A stretch of 64,000 bases of DNA from Cyrtodaria siliqua (taxonomy: Eukaryota; Mollusca; Bivalvia; Adapedonta; Hiatellidae), in assembly GCA_037043455.1 (NCBI GenBank), contig JAWPHD010004453.1:123649-187648 (forward strand), read 5' to 3'. A program made the position numbers and the translations under genes. Positions within the stretch are counted from its first letter, which is position 1, and the number at the start of each line of letters is the position of its first letter. The notes under the pieces are model-generated. The model was not told the DNA's origin. It saw only the letters and a program-made list of their open reading frames with translations, and searched no databases. Of this stretch, positions 32,471 through 42,280 are shown one piece after another.

Positions 32471-33300
32471 TGTTGCCCTAGTCCTTAGCAGGCGACAAAA
32501 TTCGAGCGCGCTAGAAGCCGCAACAGATCGTCACTGACGAAATGTATCACTACGCTAACAGACAGAGCGTCAGCTGTCATTTTGATTGGGTGTTCATTAG
32601 CATAAAAGAGGTAAACACATCCCACTCACTGTATGCATATTCATAGGGGCCCTGGCCTTGTGTAGAGAAGAAATAGTTCTCCAAATCAGACAAATACCAT
32701 CTAAATCGTAAATAAGCTGTGGCAAATGGAAAGAAAATTGAAGAATGTGATGTTTGGGCCTATACTTTTTTTCTACTAAGACAATTAAGAAACAAGATGA
32801 TATATTTCATCTCGAAATTTATAAACCCCCGTTTGGACCCCGTACATCTAGCTTTGCAAACCTGGGATAAAGTAGCTCATTTGCATATTAATGTCGAACG
32901 GACCAATGCTTCCGAGCAAAAGTAGTTATTTTTCAACAAAAAAGAATAGAGGTAAACATTTGCGATATCAGCGGGAAAATGGAACATCCGTCACCTAATG
33001 GAGACAATCTTAAAGAAAGTCTTAGTCAAAATGTTATAATTGCAGAATTTACAAATTGTATTACTACGCTGTAGAAGCGGCATTTCAGACGCAATACATT
33101 GAACTGATCACGCGTTGATTTCATGACCCGCGATCACTATTAATCGAGTGGAGATGATTTTTTTCGAATCCGACTTTGTACAGATATGAATAATGTTGCT
33201 CCGAATTAATAAATTATGGAATACATACCACAATAAAAAAATATGTAAACAATTATAAAATTAGATGCATTTTTCCTAAAAGTATATCTCATACGGCCCA
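32471..33300. promoter_or_regulatory. CpG-bearing unique tract with octamer-like sites
   Basis: Unlike most of the window this tract holds repeated CpGs (AAATTCGAGCGCGCTAGAAG, CACTACGCTAACAG, GATCACGCGTTGATTTC). It also has an inverted CCAAT (GATTGGGTG), ATTAGCATAAAAGAGG, and CTCATTTGCATATTAATG, which includes a perfect octamer ATTTGCAT. No repeat partner was seen. It may be a promoter or enhancer. The 68-codon frame at 32719-32925 was not recognised as a protein. Confidence 0.25.
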
Positions 33301-33576
33301 TATTTCTATCCGGTGCAAGCGTCGGAATTTAATAATTACAATCTGATCCCTTCGAACTCAAGAAGACGCTTTCCGCCAGTTTTGTCAACACAGAACCAAA
33401 TTCGACACAGAACTTATGTTTATAAATGCACTTACACCATGTACACTCAACAGAACTGTTCAATTTCCAAAGCCCCTAGTCCATCAGTGGTTTCACCACT
33501 TTGATTTTTTATAGTTTATATGCAATTATGTTTATTTTAATAAACCTTAACAATTTATTGAATTTCACAAATTCAT

Positions 33577-33916
33577 CAGTGTGATCAAGAACATACCATA
33601 TTCAGTGTGACAAGAACATAACATAGTCAGTGTGACAAGAACATACCATATTCAGTGTGACAAGAACATACCATATTCAGTGTGACAAGAACATACCGTA
33701 TTCAGTGTGACAAGAACATAACGTATTCAGTGTGACAAGAACATACCGTATATAGTGTGACAAGTACAACGTATTCAGTGCGACAAGAATGTACCATATT
33801 CAGCCTACAAGAACATACCGTATTCAGTGTGACAAGAACATACCGTATTCAGTGTGACAAGAACATTACCGTATTCAGTGTGTCAAGAAAATACCATATT
33901 CAGTGTGACAAGAACA
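33577..33916. repeat. 25 bp minisatellite, about 13 copies
   Basis: The unit is TTCAGTGTGACAAGAACATA followed by CCGTA, with CCATA, ACGTA and ACATAG variants. Its last unit runs directly into the TACCGTATTT end of the element at 33917. Confidence 0.93.
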
Positions 33917-34150
33917 TACCGTATTTCTCCTAATAACAGCACCTCCCCTAATAGTAGGGAAAAGATAGAAAAAATCTTCATAATTCAACCCCGCCCCCCC
34001 CCCCCACCACCATTTTTTTTTTTAACAAATTAAAAATTCAATTGTAAAAAAAAGTAGTTTTTTTTTCCATTTTTTTAATTTTATAAGAGTGCCCTCTTGT
34101 CTTTTTACACAGCACAGCACCCAGGTGCTACTATTTTGGGAAATACGGTA
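33917..34150. mobile_element. TIR element of the TACCGTATTT group
   Basis: The left end TACCGTATTTCTCCTAATA and the right end TATTTTGGGAAATACGGTA are imperfect mirrors. Inner AGCACC/GGTGCT is also mirrored. The interior is C-runs, T-runs and AT. It is related in layout to 27929-28175. Confidence 0.75.
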
Positions 34151-34353
34151 GTAAATTCAATACCATTTCTAAAATCAATGTTTAAGATTGCTCATTTTTG
34201 CAACAATGTAATATTTTTCTCCACATTTCTTTCCAATGCCACCATTTAACCAATTATGGAAAATCCATTTCTCTTGTTTAAGCATCAATATTTATTATGC
34301 AAGCTTATTACCAGTTTTATCTTATCTGATAAAAAAGCCAAAACAATTTTCAG

Positions 34354-34443
34354 ATTCTGTGTAATTGTGGAGGTGGAGTCGGGTTTCCACTTCTGCATGG
34401 AGGAGGACAATGACACTGACTGGTGTGCAGTGTGGCCTGAAAA
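34354..34443 (+). CDS. Candidate 90 nt internal exon
   Basis: It is preceded by the acceptor AAACAATTTTCAG and followed by GTGTAA after CCTGAAAA. The segment is much richer in G+C than its flanks. The open frame includes FCVIVEVESGFHFCMEED and NDTDWCAVWPEK, with acidic and cysteine/tryptophan residues unlike translated AT-rich noise. It starts after one base of a codon and ends two bases into the next. The donor is non-ideal. Joined to the acceptor at 36152, that phase would close the protein within a few codons. No family was recognised. Confidence 0.35.
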
Positions 34444-34594
34444 GTGTAAATCTGCAACTCAATTTATGCATTGTTCCTTTCTTAATTGTAATTATTTCAT
34501 TAGTAGGCTATAGAAATTAAATGAAATGTATTTTTTTTGTCTCTTTAACACATAGAATTAGGTTTATATTTTGTAAAGATTCTTTAGAGGGAGA

Positions 34595-34720
34595 TGTAAT
34601 GAAGAATGAAGATTCGCATCAGATATGCGTCGGCAAGGGAGTGAACCCACGCGGGGAAGATCAGGTCTGTAGCTCTAAATCGCAATGCTTTACCTACTGA
34701 GCTACTCAGGCCACTTGAAG
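34595..34720 (-). mobile_element. SINE fragment with tRNA-like head (family G)
   Basis: On the minus strand GGCCTGAGTAGCTCAGTAGG, TAAAGCATTGCGATTTAGAG and GTGGGTTCACTCCC form A-box, anticodon-arm and B-box-like parts. The body (ACGCATATCTGATGCGAATC) links it to the fragments at 9337 and 7768. It abuts the 5' end of the element at 34724. Confidence 0.65.
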
Positions 34721-34723
34721 ACA

Positions 34724-35995
34724 AACAAGAAATATCACTTAAGTGACAAATGCCCACGAAGTGACCATTGACCTCTAAGTATGACCTTGACCTTGGAGAC
34801 ACGGACCTGGATTTTCATCATGTCGTTTGGTTGTGGTGAGCACTTGTGCCAAGTTATTTGAAAATCCATCCAGGCAGGCAAAAGTTAATGACCCGTCAAG
34901 ATTTGACCTTTGACCTCTAAGTGTGACCTTGACCTTGGGGCCACAGACCTGGAATTTGTGTGCGGCACATCGTCTTGTTGTGGTGAGCACTTGTGCCAAG
35001 CTATTTGAAAATCCTTCCATGAATGCCAGAGTTATTGACCGGACACAATTTGACTTTTGACCTCCAAGTGTGACCATGACCTTGAAGACCTAGGTTTTGC
35101 GCGCGACACATCGTCTTGTTACGGTGATCACTTGTGCCAAGTTAATGCAGGGGTTGTGACGTTAAGTTCCGGACACGAAAATGCGTACCTGTTTTTGACC
35201 TATGAACTGCAAGTGTGACCTTGACCTTTGAGGTACGGACCTGGGTATTGCGAGCGACACATCGTCCTGTTATGTTGATTTCTTGTGCCAAGTTATTAAA
35301 AAAATCCCTGCAGGGGTTGTCACGTTACGGTCTGGACACGAAATTGCGTACCTGTTTTTGACCTATGAACTGCAAGTGTGACCTTGACCTTTGAGGAATG
35401 GACCTGGGTTTTGCGCGCGACACATCGTCTTGTTATGCCAAGTTATTTAAAAATACCTGCAGTGGTTTTGACGTTACGGTCCAAAAATGCGTACCTGTGA
35501 ACTGCAAGTGTTACCTTTGAGGTACTGATCTGGGTTTTGTGCGCGACACATCGTCTTGTAATGGTAATCACTTGTGCCAAGTTATTTAAAAATCCCTGCA
35601 GGGGTTGTGACGTTAAGGTCCAGACATGAAAATGCATACCTGTTTTGACCTATGAACTGCAAGTGTGACCGTGACACATCGTCTTGTTATGATGATCATT
35701 TGTGCCAAGTTAATTAAAAATCCATGCAGCGGTTTTGAAGGTACAGTCTGGACACAAACTGCGGACTGACGGACGGAAGAACGACTTATGAACTGCGAGT
35801 GTGACCTTGACCTTTGAGATACAGACCAGGGTTTTGCACGCAGCACATCGTCTTGTTATGGTGATCACTTGTGCCAAGTTAATTAAAAATCCATGAAGGG
35901 GTTTTGAAGGTACTGTCCGGACACAAACTGCGGACTGGCAGACGGACGGACGGACGGACAGATGGTGCGATTGCATAAGGGGTTTCGGGGGCATA
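34724..35995 (+). mobile_element. Helitron-like element, family III, plus-strand copy
   Basis: The 5' end is AACAAGAAATATCACTTAAG with GTGACAAATGCCC. Repeat units of about 110-160 bp follow, with AGTGTGACCTTGACCTT, GACACATCGTCTTGTT, GATCACTTGTGCCAAGTTA and CCCTGCAGGGGTTGTGACG. A GACGGACGGACGGACGGACA tract leads to the 3' end GGTTTCGGGGGCATAAAAA. Both termini match the minus-strand element at 52332-53937. Units carry TTTGACCTTTGACCTC (a DR1-type motif). The element encodes no protein. Confidence 0.75.
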
Positions 35996-36151
35996 AAAAA
36001 GAAATTCTAAAGAAACTTAATGCAATTAATTTAGTGTTTATTATTTTTTTAAAAAAACAAATATAACATTTTAAGTGCCTAGTTTATCTAAAACCAAAAA
36101 CTTACATTTTCCTATTCTGATAACAGTCTTCCTATTTTTGTGTCTTTTCAG

Positions 36152-36235
36152 ATTAAGAAAAAAGTACAATCAATATTAAAAGATATAAAAAGAAGACCAC
36201 CAACAAAAAAAAGATTTAAACAAATTCATCTATGA
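36152..36235 (+). CDS. Candidate terminal coding exon
   Basis: It has the best acceptor in the window: TCTTCCTATTTTTGTGTC then TTTTCAG. The next 27 codons are open and very basic (IKKKVQSILKDIKRRPPTKK, RFKQIHL), then TGA at 36233-36235. If the upstream exon is 34354-34443, its phase would instead read LRKKYNQY and stop. Either frame ends the protein here. A/T-rich lysine codons can arise by chance, so the call depends on the acceptor. Confidence 0.35.
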   Translation: MKKKVQSILKDIKRRPPTKKRFKQIHL

Positions 36236-36239
36236 TTGT

Positions 36240-37131
36240 GCCAAACTAAGTTCTTCTATCACTAAAGTTAACCCATAGTTTTTATTCACCAATTCGCCTA
36301 TATTACTCTTAAGAGGGATTCCATTTTTGGCATTCCTATTTGCCAAACTCAATTCTTGTTATTTTAAGTACCAGTACTGTACTGTAAGTACATCATTTTC
36401 AAAGTGTCATTCAATTAACAAACAAAACCTTGAAATCTACTTTCAGGCCCTCTTAATCACTATGTCATTATTTTGTCTCAATGCTATGCACAGGTACAAC
36501 GGCAGATTATTGTGACAGTCATTCAAGCTCTTTCGGCAGATCAATTTAAAGTAACTTCTGTATATAGTGAGACATTTTTATATAATTATGATGTTTAAAT
36601 GTTTTGTATTGATTTTAATTTTAAATAACAATAGATCCTGGAAAATATCCTACCCCACACCCCACCCACCACACACACACTACAAATTCCTTCATTCCTT
36701 CATTCCAATGAATGGTCCCTATCTGTCTGCTTAGATCAAACATAAATTAAGTTTTAAATTAGCAAAATAATTGCTTTCTTCCAGACTGGCAGAGTATTTC
36801 TGTTTCTTGTAAATGACAATGATTGATGGATTGGCACAGAGAATGGTGTGCCATACTCACTGACTCTTTGATCTTCCAAAGAAAAACAGCAGGCTAGTTA
36901 TGGTATGTTATAAACCAATTACATGAGTAATTTTTTATTGCCTAAAAGCTATGAGCTCTTCTTTTAAACTTTGGTCTTCAAGAGAATAATGGCAGGCTTA
37001 TTCAATGACATATAAACCCATCCTGTGAGAGGGGAGATTTTTTTGATTTTTTTTTGAAATATTTAAAGTTTTTCAAAACCAAATCATAGGACATTCTTTT
37101 TACATTTTCAAGACATTTTTAATAATATTTG
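36240..37131. other. AT-rich spacer
   Basis: At 36446-36494 a GCCCTC...CACAG segment lies between CTACTTTCAG and GTACAA. It could be a 49 nt exon (ALLITMSLFCLNAMH), but it lies downstream of a stop-containing exon candidate. A CA-rich run is at 36668-36681. Confidence 0.35.
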
Positions 37132-37135
37132 TTAA

Positions 37136-37330
37136 AGGGTCACACAGCAATCTTGAATCTACCAGCTTAATTAAAAGCAGCACCTTCACCTTGATTTATT
37201 CCAGTATCGTTTTGACTTTTAAAACACTTGAACATAATCAAATTGAAAGAAATAAAATATGAAGATTTCAATGAAGTTATGATCTTCGAATTAATTTCAA
37301 CAATCTTTGGAATATCTGAGTTCAGATTGA
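37136..37330 (+). mobile_element. TTAA MITE (AGGGACA family), left part
   Basis: TTAA then AGGGTCACACAGCAATCTTG, ACCTTGATTTATTCCAG and TCGTTTTGACTTTTAAAAC follow the left half of 62361-62681. The right end is lost or too diverged to place. Confidence 0.6.
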
Positions 37331-37371
37331 AGCATGTAGCAAATTAAATGAAAGGATCAGTTGTACAATAA

Positions 37372-37560
37372 TTATTCTGTAATTGTTTGTACAATTCTGT
37401 AATTGCTTGTATAATTCTGTAAGGTGTACAATTCTGTAATCAGTTGTACAATTCTGTAATTGCTTGTACAATTCTGTAATCAGTTGTACAACTTTGTAAT
37501 TGATTGTACAATTCTGTAATTGGTTGTACAGTTCTGTAACCAGTGGTACATGTCTGTAAT
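37372..37560. repeat. 20 bp minisatellite interrupted by a transposon
   Basis: The unit TTGTACAATTCTGTAATCAG, with TGC, TGA and TGG variants, repeats about nine times. A recognisable part-unit (TAATCAGTTGTTCAATC) continues at 38410, beyond the inserted element. Confidence 0.9.
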
Positions 37561-38409
37561 GCCCCTGTCACACTATAGCGCGTTTCCACTGCGTTGGCAC
37601 GGCGTTGTTTAATTTTCCAGAACGCCGTGAGATCGCAAGAAAAATCTGATATTTTTCGTGAAGATGGAGATGTCACGGCGTCCTCACAGCGACCAAGGCG
37701 TTGCTACGGAGCTCCCATGGCGTTCTATCGCGTTCCTACGGAGTTCTTGTTGGTGATTGTCTGCGCTCTCACGGCGCTTCCACTGCGTGCACTGCGCTTT
37801 CACGGCGCTCACACTGCGCTGACGGCGTGTTGAAGACGTTCGTTTGCACTACCTATAATTCATTTATACTATTTTGTTCGTTTTTGTCATGCAAACGCCG
37901 ATGGACGCGGTAGAAGCGCCTTGGGAGCGCAATGGTCGCCGTGACAGCTCCGTACAGTCGTTGTAAGAGCGCAGTAAAATAAACAACACTCCGTATAAGC
38001 GCCGTAGACGCGCCGTATAAGCGCGGTAGAGACGCAGTGACATCTCAGAGAACGCCGTACAATCTCCGTGCAAGCGCCACCGACAACCACAGCGTTCGCA
38101 CTGCGACCTCTGTGCGCGCCCGCGGAGCTCCTGTGGCGTTGTAGGAGACCTTACTGCGCTGCTATGGCGACCTTACGGCGACCCCACTGCGCTCTTATCA
38201 GAACGCCGAGCGACGGCGTTTGTTTTGTGCATGCTCAAAGTACGCGCCGTCGCTTGGCGTTCTATGCGATCCCAATGCGTCTACTGGCGATGCCACTGCG
38301 TTGCTGCGGCGATGCTTGCGATCGTACTGCGCGCATCTCGGCGTTCTGCATTTTTCTTGGACGCTGTGGGATCGCCGCGTTCTGAACACGGCCTAGTGTG
38401 ACAGGGGTT
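37561..38409. mobile_element. GC-rich TIR element with internal short-period repeats
   Basis: The ends GCCCCTGTCACACTA and TAGTGTGACAGGGG are perfect mirrors over 14 bp. TAAT is duplicated at 37557-37560 and 38410-38413, and the interrupted 20 bp array gives the empty site. The interior is built of CACTGCG, CACGGCG and GCGTT motifs every 10 bp or so, switching to the complementary strand at about 37900-38080 and back. G+C and CpG far exceed the rest of the window. Frames of 70-105 codons on both strands look like by-products of the short repeats. Confidence 0.82.
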
Positions 38410-38429
38410 TAATCAGTTGTTCAATCGAT

Positions 38430-39339
38430 AGTCTCTGGAACTTTAACTTGCTTGCATTGAAAACTTAAAAAAAAAAGAAGATATTTTTGGACACTATCGA
38501 AATGATACTGTGTGTGTGCAGGCATTTGGTACCGCTTCTTGTTTATTACAAACAAACACACTGTTTGAATGCTTTTAAATGAGAAATAAGAAAATCTTCA
38601 CCATAAATAACTTGATGGGTGCTCTCCACATAAGCTTTTTTCACCAACAGCAATTAAAAAGTGTAGAAAGATACATTAAAATGATCAGTTGCCTTGTGTA
38701 TCAGCTGAAATATCTGTTTTACCAGAAATGGCAGCTATGTAACATTTATAAACTTTCTAAAAGAAGGGTAATTGGTTGCATATGTAGAATAACTGGGTTT
38801 TTACAAGTGTTCCTTTTGAGATGTGCACTTTTACCATTTTCTCAAATTATTATAATTTAAAAATGTTGAAAGGGACAGAAAAATGAAAGGCTGACTGACA
38901 ACCGCATGCAATCATGTCAGACTGGTTTTGTTAGTTTCGTCCCTGATAACAACACTCATCAGTATAACGGCAGAAACAAATGAAATGAAGATTTCTTCAT
39001 TTCATTTGTTCACACATCATATTAGGTTATGGCGGGACAGCAATCTCAGAGGGAGAAAGGAAAGGAACATGTCGACCAATTATTAGACAATAGAAATTTT
39101 AGGAAAAAACAACAATAATTAATAGATGTTTAATTATTTAGGAACATACAGAGTGATCGAAATTAGCACTAGCCCGAAGGTGAAAAACTAGTAAATATTA
39201 ATTAGGGCTAGTAAAAATCTAGAACATTTTATATAGTGATGCTTATGAAAATTGTAATAGTCCAAATGATTATATAATAAAATATTGCTAGTGAACAAAT
39301 TGACTGACATAACATGCAATTATAAGACGGTTAATTCGC
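38430..39339. other. Spacer with a remnant of the CAGGGCTCGAAATTA family
   Basis: GATCGAAATTAGCACTAGCC at 39157-39176 matches the right end of the element at 41211-41674. Further AGGGCTAGTAAAAATCTAG text lies to 39230. GGACAGCAATCTCAGAGGG at 39034 echoes 61961. Otherwise AT-rich; the 93-codon frame at 38579 has no support. Confidence 0.4.
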
Positions 39340-39520
39340 AAACAGCCCAATTAATAGACGTTGAATTGTTTAGGAAAATACAGACCAATCATAAGATGCT
39401 TAATGCATCAAATAGTGCAATTAACAGATGTTTAACTGTTTAGGAACATCCAGACCAATTATAAGATGCATAGTTGTTTAGGAACATACAGACCAATAAA
39501 TAGAGGCTTAATTGTTTTCT
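39340..39520. repeat. Degenerate tandem repeat
   Basis: Variants of AATTGTTTAGGAACATACAG with ACCAATTATAAGATGC recur four or five times at irregular 36-80 bp spacing. Weaker units extend left to about 39065. Confidence 0.65.
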
Positions 39521-39940
39521 AGGTGGCATCCAGACATGGCATTTTTTTGCAATATTCTGCAATATTCTGCATACAACTCTTAGAAACTGCGTAGTTGTTG
39601 TCTTCTGTTCGTAATGAGCTACCAGTACATCATCATTATGAGGCTATACTAACACACAAGCACACACATACATAAGATAAATAGCTGAGACTGTTTTGCT
39701 GCACCTGCCATATTCGCACTGCACCTGAGAGTTATTGATGTATGCTGTATCAAGGATATAAACAACATACAAGATAACAAGAAAGTGTATCTATAATTTA
39801 CTGTATATTGAGATGAACTCGAATCAAAATGAAATGTAAGTTAGGATTATCTTCGTGCTTGTTCATTTGATTTAAATCTGTTTTTGCTAAATCAATGGCA
39901 TTATATCAGTATTCATCTCATGGAAACACATTTCGTAGAT

Positions 39941-40268
39941 CAGGTTCTTCCACAGGGCATTTTAAAGCATATTTCCCCAATCCCTTAATTCTAATTTCCC
40001 CCTACTCCATCACTGACCCCCTATCCTTTGATTTCTCTGCCCTATCCCTTTAAAACACCCATAAACCTGCAAAATGCATTATACCTGTCTATAAATAGTT
40101 CCTTGTAGGCTATACTTCATAAGAATCCTTTCATTTAGTTGAAATATACTTCAAATTGCATCTGAACAAATCATGATCCCTAAAAATATTGGTCACCCTC
40201 CTATCCCACTCCATGATATTCAAATTTAATTCCCCCTATCCCTTAAATTATTTCTGTGGAAGACCCTG
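39941..40268. mobile_element. TIR element with 5 bp target duplication
   Basis: The ends CAGGTTCTTCCACAG and CTGTGGAAGACCCTG are mirrors with one mismatch. TAGAT is duplicated at 39936-39940 and 40269-40273. CCCTATCCCTT motifs recur inside. A CAGG start is common in the hAT superfamily, although a 5 bp duplication is shorter than the usual 8 bp. Confidence 0.8.
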
Positions 40269-40273
40269 TAGAT

Positions 40274-41205
40274 GCCAGCTATTAAAATGCATATGTATAA
40301 ATGCTTATGTAACAACACATCATCATTAGTTATTTTATGCTTTCCAGTGATTTATACGATTTTCTCAGCGAAATAAGTGGTAATCCAGTTTTCTATAGAG
40401 ATTATCTCGAATCAAAAAGTTGTTATTCTTACCTCAGTTTGCTGATAGAATTGTATGTTTGCCATGATAACTATATATTTCATAGATTTTTGCATAAACT
40501 TTGATGTTTATTTCACGAAAATATTTTTTACTGAAATAAACAATTTCAAAACTATATTTTGTCGTATATTATTCACTAGTGATCTGTAGTGAAGTGGTTA
40601 TAAATTGGGGCTACCAGTGGGGAATACAAATGTGAAATAGACACAAAAACACTGATGAAGCATAAAATAAAAAGGTTTTTTTTTTCAATGGAGTGAGCTC
40701 CCACCAAAACAGTTTTAGGAGCTTCACGAGATGAAATTAAGTTGCATCTTCCACTGAAAAAAACCCACAAATATTCTCTATATCTTTAAGTTCTTATTTT
40801 TCGCTTTTATATTATTTAATATACCTGACCGATAAAAAGTCATCCTCAACTTGATAAAGTTATCAAACACATGGGAGTCGATTCAACAATACAGACTTTC
40901 ACCTTGGAATCACTTGCTCAAGGATACATTGTGGAGAGTGGGTGGGGGTTTCCATCAATCATGAAGCTGATAAGATCAGGTAGGCTGCCAGCAGAATCCC
41001 CTACACAGGTATACATCAAGTGTAATCAATCAATTATGTGATTATAACATGACAATCACATACGCACACAATTATCTATCTTGTGCATCACATATCACTC
41101 TGCCAAAAAAGAAACTCACATCTGGCTACATGTATTCTTAAAGAGCTAGACTTACTCCCAATTTTTTTTCAAAATTAATATTGTCCAGACTTCGACTATG
41201 TGTAT
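40274..41205. other. AT-rich spacer with one exon candidate
   Basis: Apart from the short exon candidate at 40433-40465 nothing was recognised. Frames of 60-66 codons are scattered and unsupported. Confidence 0.4.
40433..40465 (-). CDS. Weak candidate first coding exon (11 codons)
   Basis: On the minus strand ATGGCAAACATACAATTC continues to CAGCAAACTGAG and meets a near-consensus donor GTAAGAAT. The start context ATCATGG is favourable. The peptide would be MANIQFYQQTE, ending in phase 0. The tract upstream has AATATATAG as a possible acceptor but a poor pyrimidine tract. Being so short, it may well be chance. Confidence 0.22.
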
Positions 41206-41210
41206 GGCAT

Positions 41211-41674
41211 CAGGGCTAGAAATTAACACTTTCAGTTTACTAGACAAATGGTCTAGTAGTTGGGTAAAATCACTAGACCTGCTTAAATTTACTAGCCCAA
41301 TGTAATATTCAACAGAAATTTGAGTTTTGGTTTCATTTCGGTTTCTTTTCATGAGTTTTAAATGTATTTTGAAGGTATCTCCACATTTCTTATGTATGCA
41401 AGGTTATCCAAGCACACAAAAGCATCATTTTTTTTTATGAAAAACACTCATTTTAATTACTAAGGCAATTGTTATTGAAACTATGGAAATATGAAGTTGT
41501 TTAAAGGTTAGGTTAGAAAGTGCTCTCACTACACAACCTAGCGATTTTATCATTTATTTCATATTTGAACAATTTTTTACCAGCCCGTCGGACTACCCAG
41601 ACACAAACATTTGGTAGCCCGGCAGCATTTTTACTAGCCTCGGGCTACCGAACTAGTGCTAATTTCGAGCCCTG
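41211..41674. mobile_element. TIR element, ends CAGGGCTMGAAATTARCACT
   Basis: The left end CAGGGCTAGAAATTAACACT is mirrored by AGTGCTAATTTCGAGCCCTG with two mismatches. GGCAT is duplicated at 41206-41210 and 41675-41679. The interior has inverted ACTAGCC/GGCTAGT text. The layout resembles 39941-40268 (5 bp duplication, CAGG end). CAGGGCTCGAAATTA-type termini are known from hAT-like elements. Confidence 0.82.
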
Positions 41675-41746
41675 GGCATGTTAAGAAAATGTGTTCTTAT
41701 ACGGGGTATTCATGGTAAATTGTATTTGTTAATCTTTTATGTAGTG

Positions 41747-42135
41747 ATGTACCGATTAATCGATTGTAACCGATCATCAGTTACTGAGGCATCCGATTAT
41801 GATGATCGATTAGTCTATAATCAATCATCGCTTGCATGTAAAAAAATTACAAATAAACATGACTTTCCAGGAGACAACACTTGCGAAAATGAACCAAATT
41901 TATATCAATTCGAATTATTTTGCTAATAAAATGGCAATGGCATAAGACACAAGACTTATGCCATTGCCATTTCATTAGCAAAATAATTTGAGTTGATATA
42001 AATTTAAGAAATTTAAATAAGAATACATGCTTAATCCGAAATAATTCTAAGTTCAAGACTCGATTATAACCAATGATTGGTCGGTTACATCCAACCGATT
42101 GCAACAGATGATCGATTGTAAATTTTAACCGATTG
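41747..42135. mobile_element. Fold-back element with a 48 bp stem
   Basis: The core palindrome 41898-42004 pairs TTGCTAATAAAATGGCAATG and GCATAAG with their complements across an 8 nt loop (41947-41954), with a couple of mismatches. Looser inverted text with CCGATTAATCGATTG and CAACCGATTGCAACAG lies outside. It has no coding capacity. Confidence 0.75.
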
Positions 42136-42280
42136 CCCTGGGACTGACTTTTATGAGACATTACATCTTTTTTTTTTATAACAATACAATTTAGGAATAA
42201 TCTATAAATGATACATTTTAGACCCACCCTTTAAAATTTCATCTGCAATCGTAGTTGTTACCAGCAGCCATATAATTTTT

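Noticed and set aside
33577..33916. Regular 25 bp repeats that could suggest a CRISPR array
   Set aside because: There are no unique spacers, since the whole unit repeats, and the surrounding DNA is plainly animal.
36446..36494. 49 nt exon between CTACTTTCAG and GTACAA
   Set aside because: It lies beyond a stop-containing exon candidate on the same strand, has a weak donor, and reads a hydrophobic AT-rich-type peptide.
37594..38389. Several 60-105 codon frames on both strands
   Set aside because: They lie in the GC-rich TIR element, where few stop codons occur on either strand. The peptides are compositional repeats.
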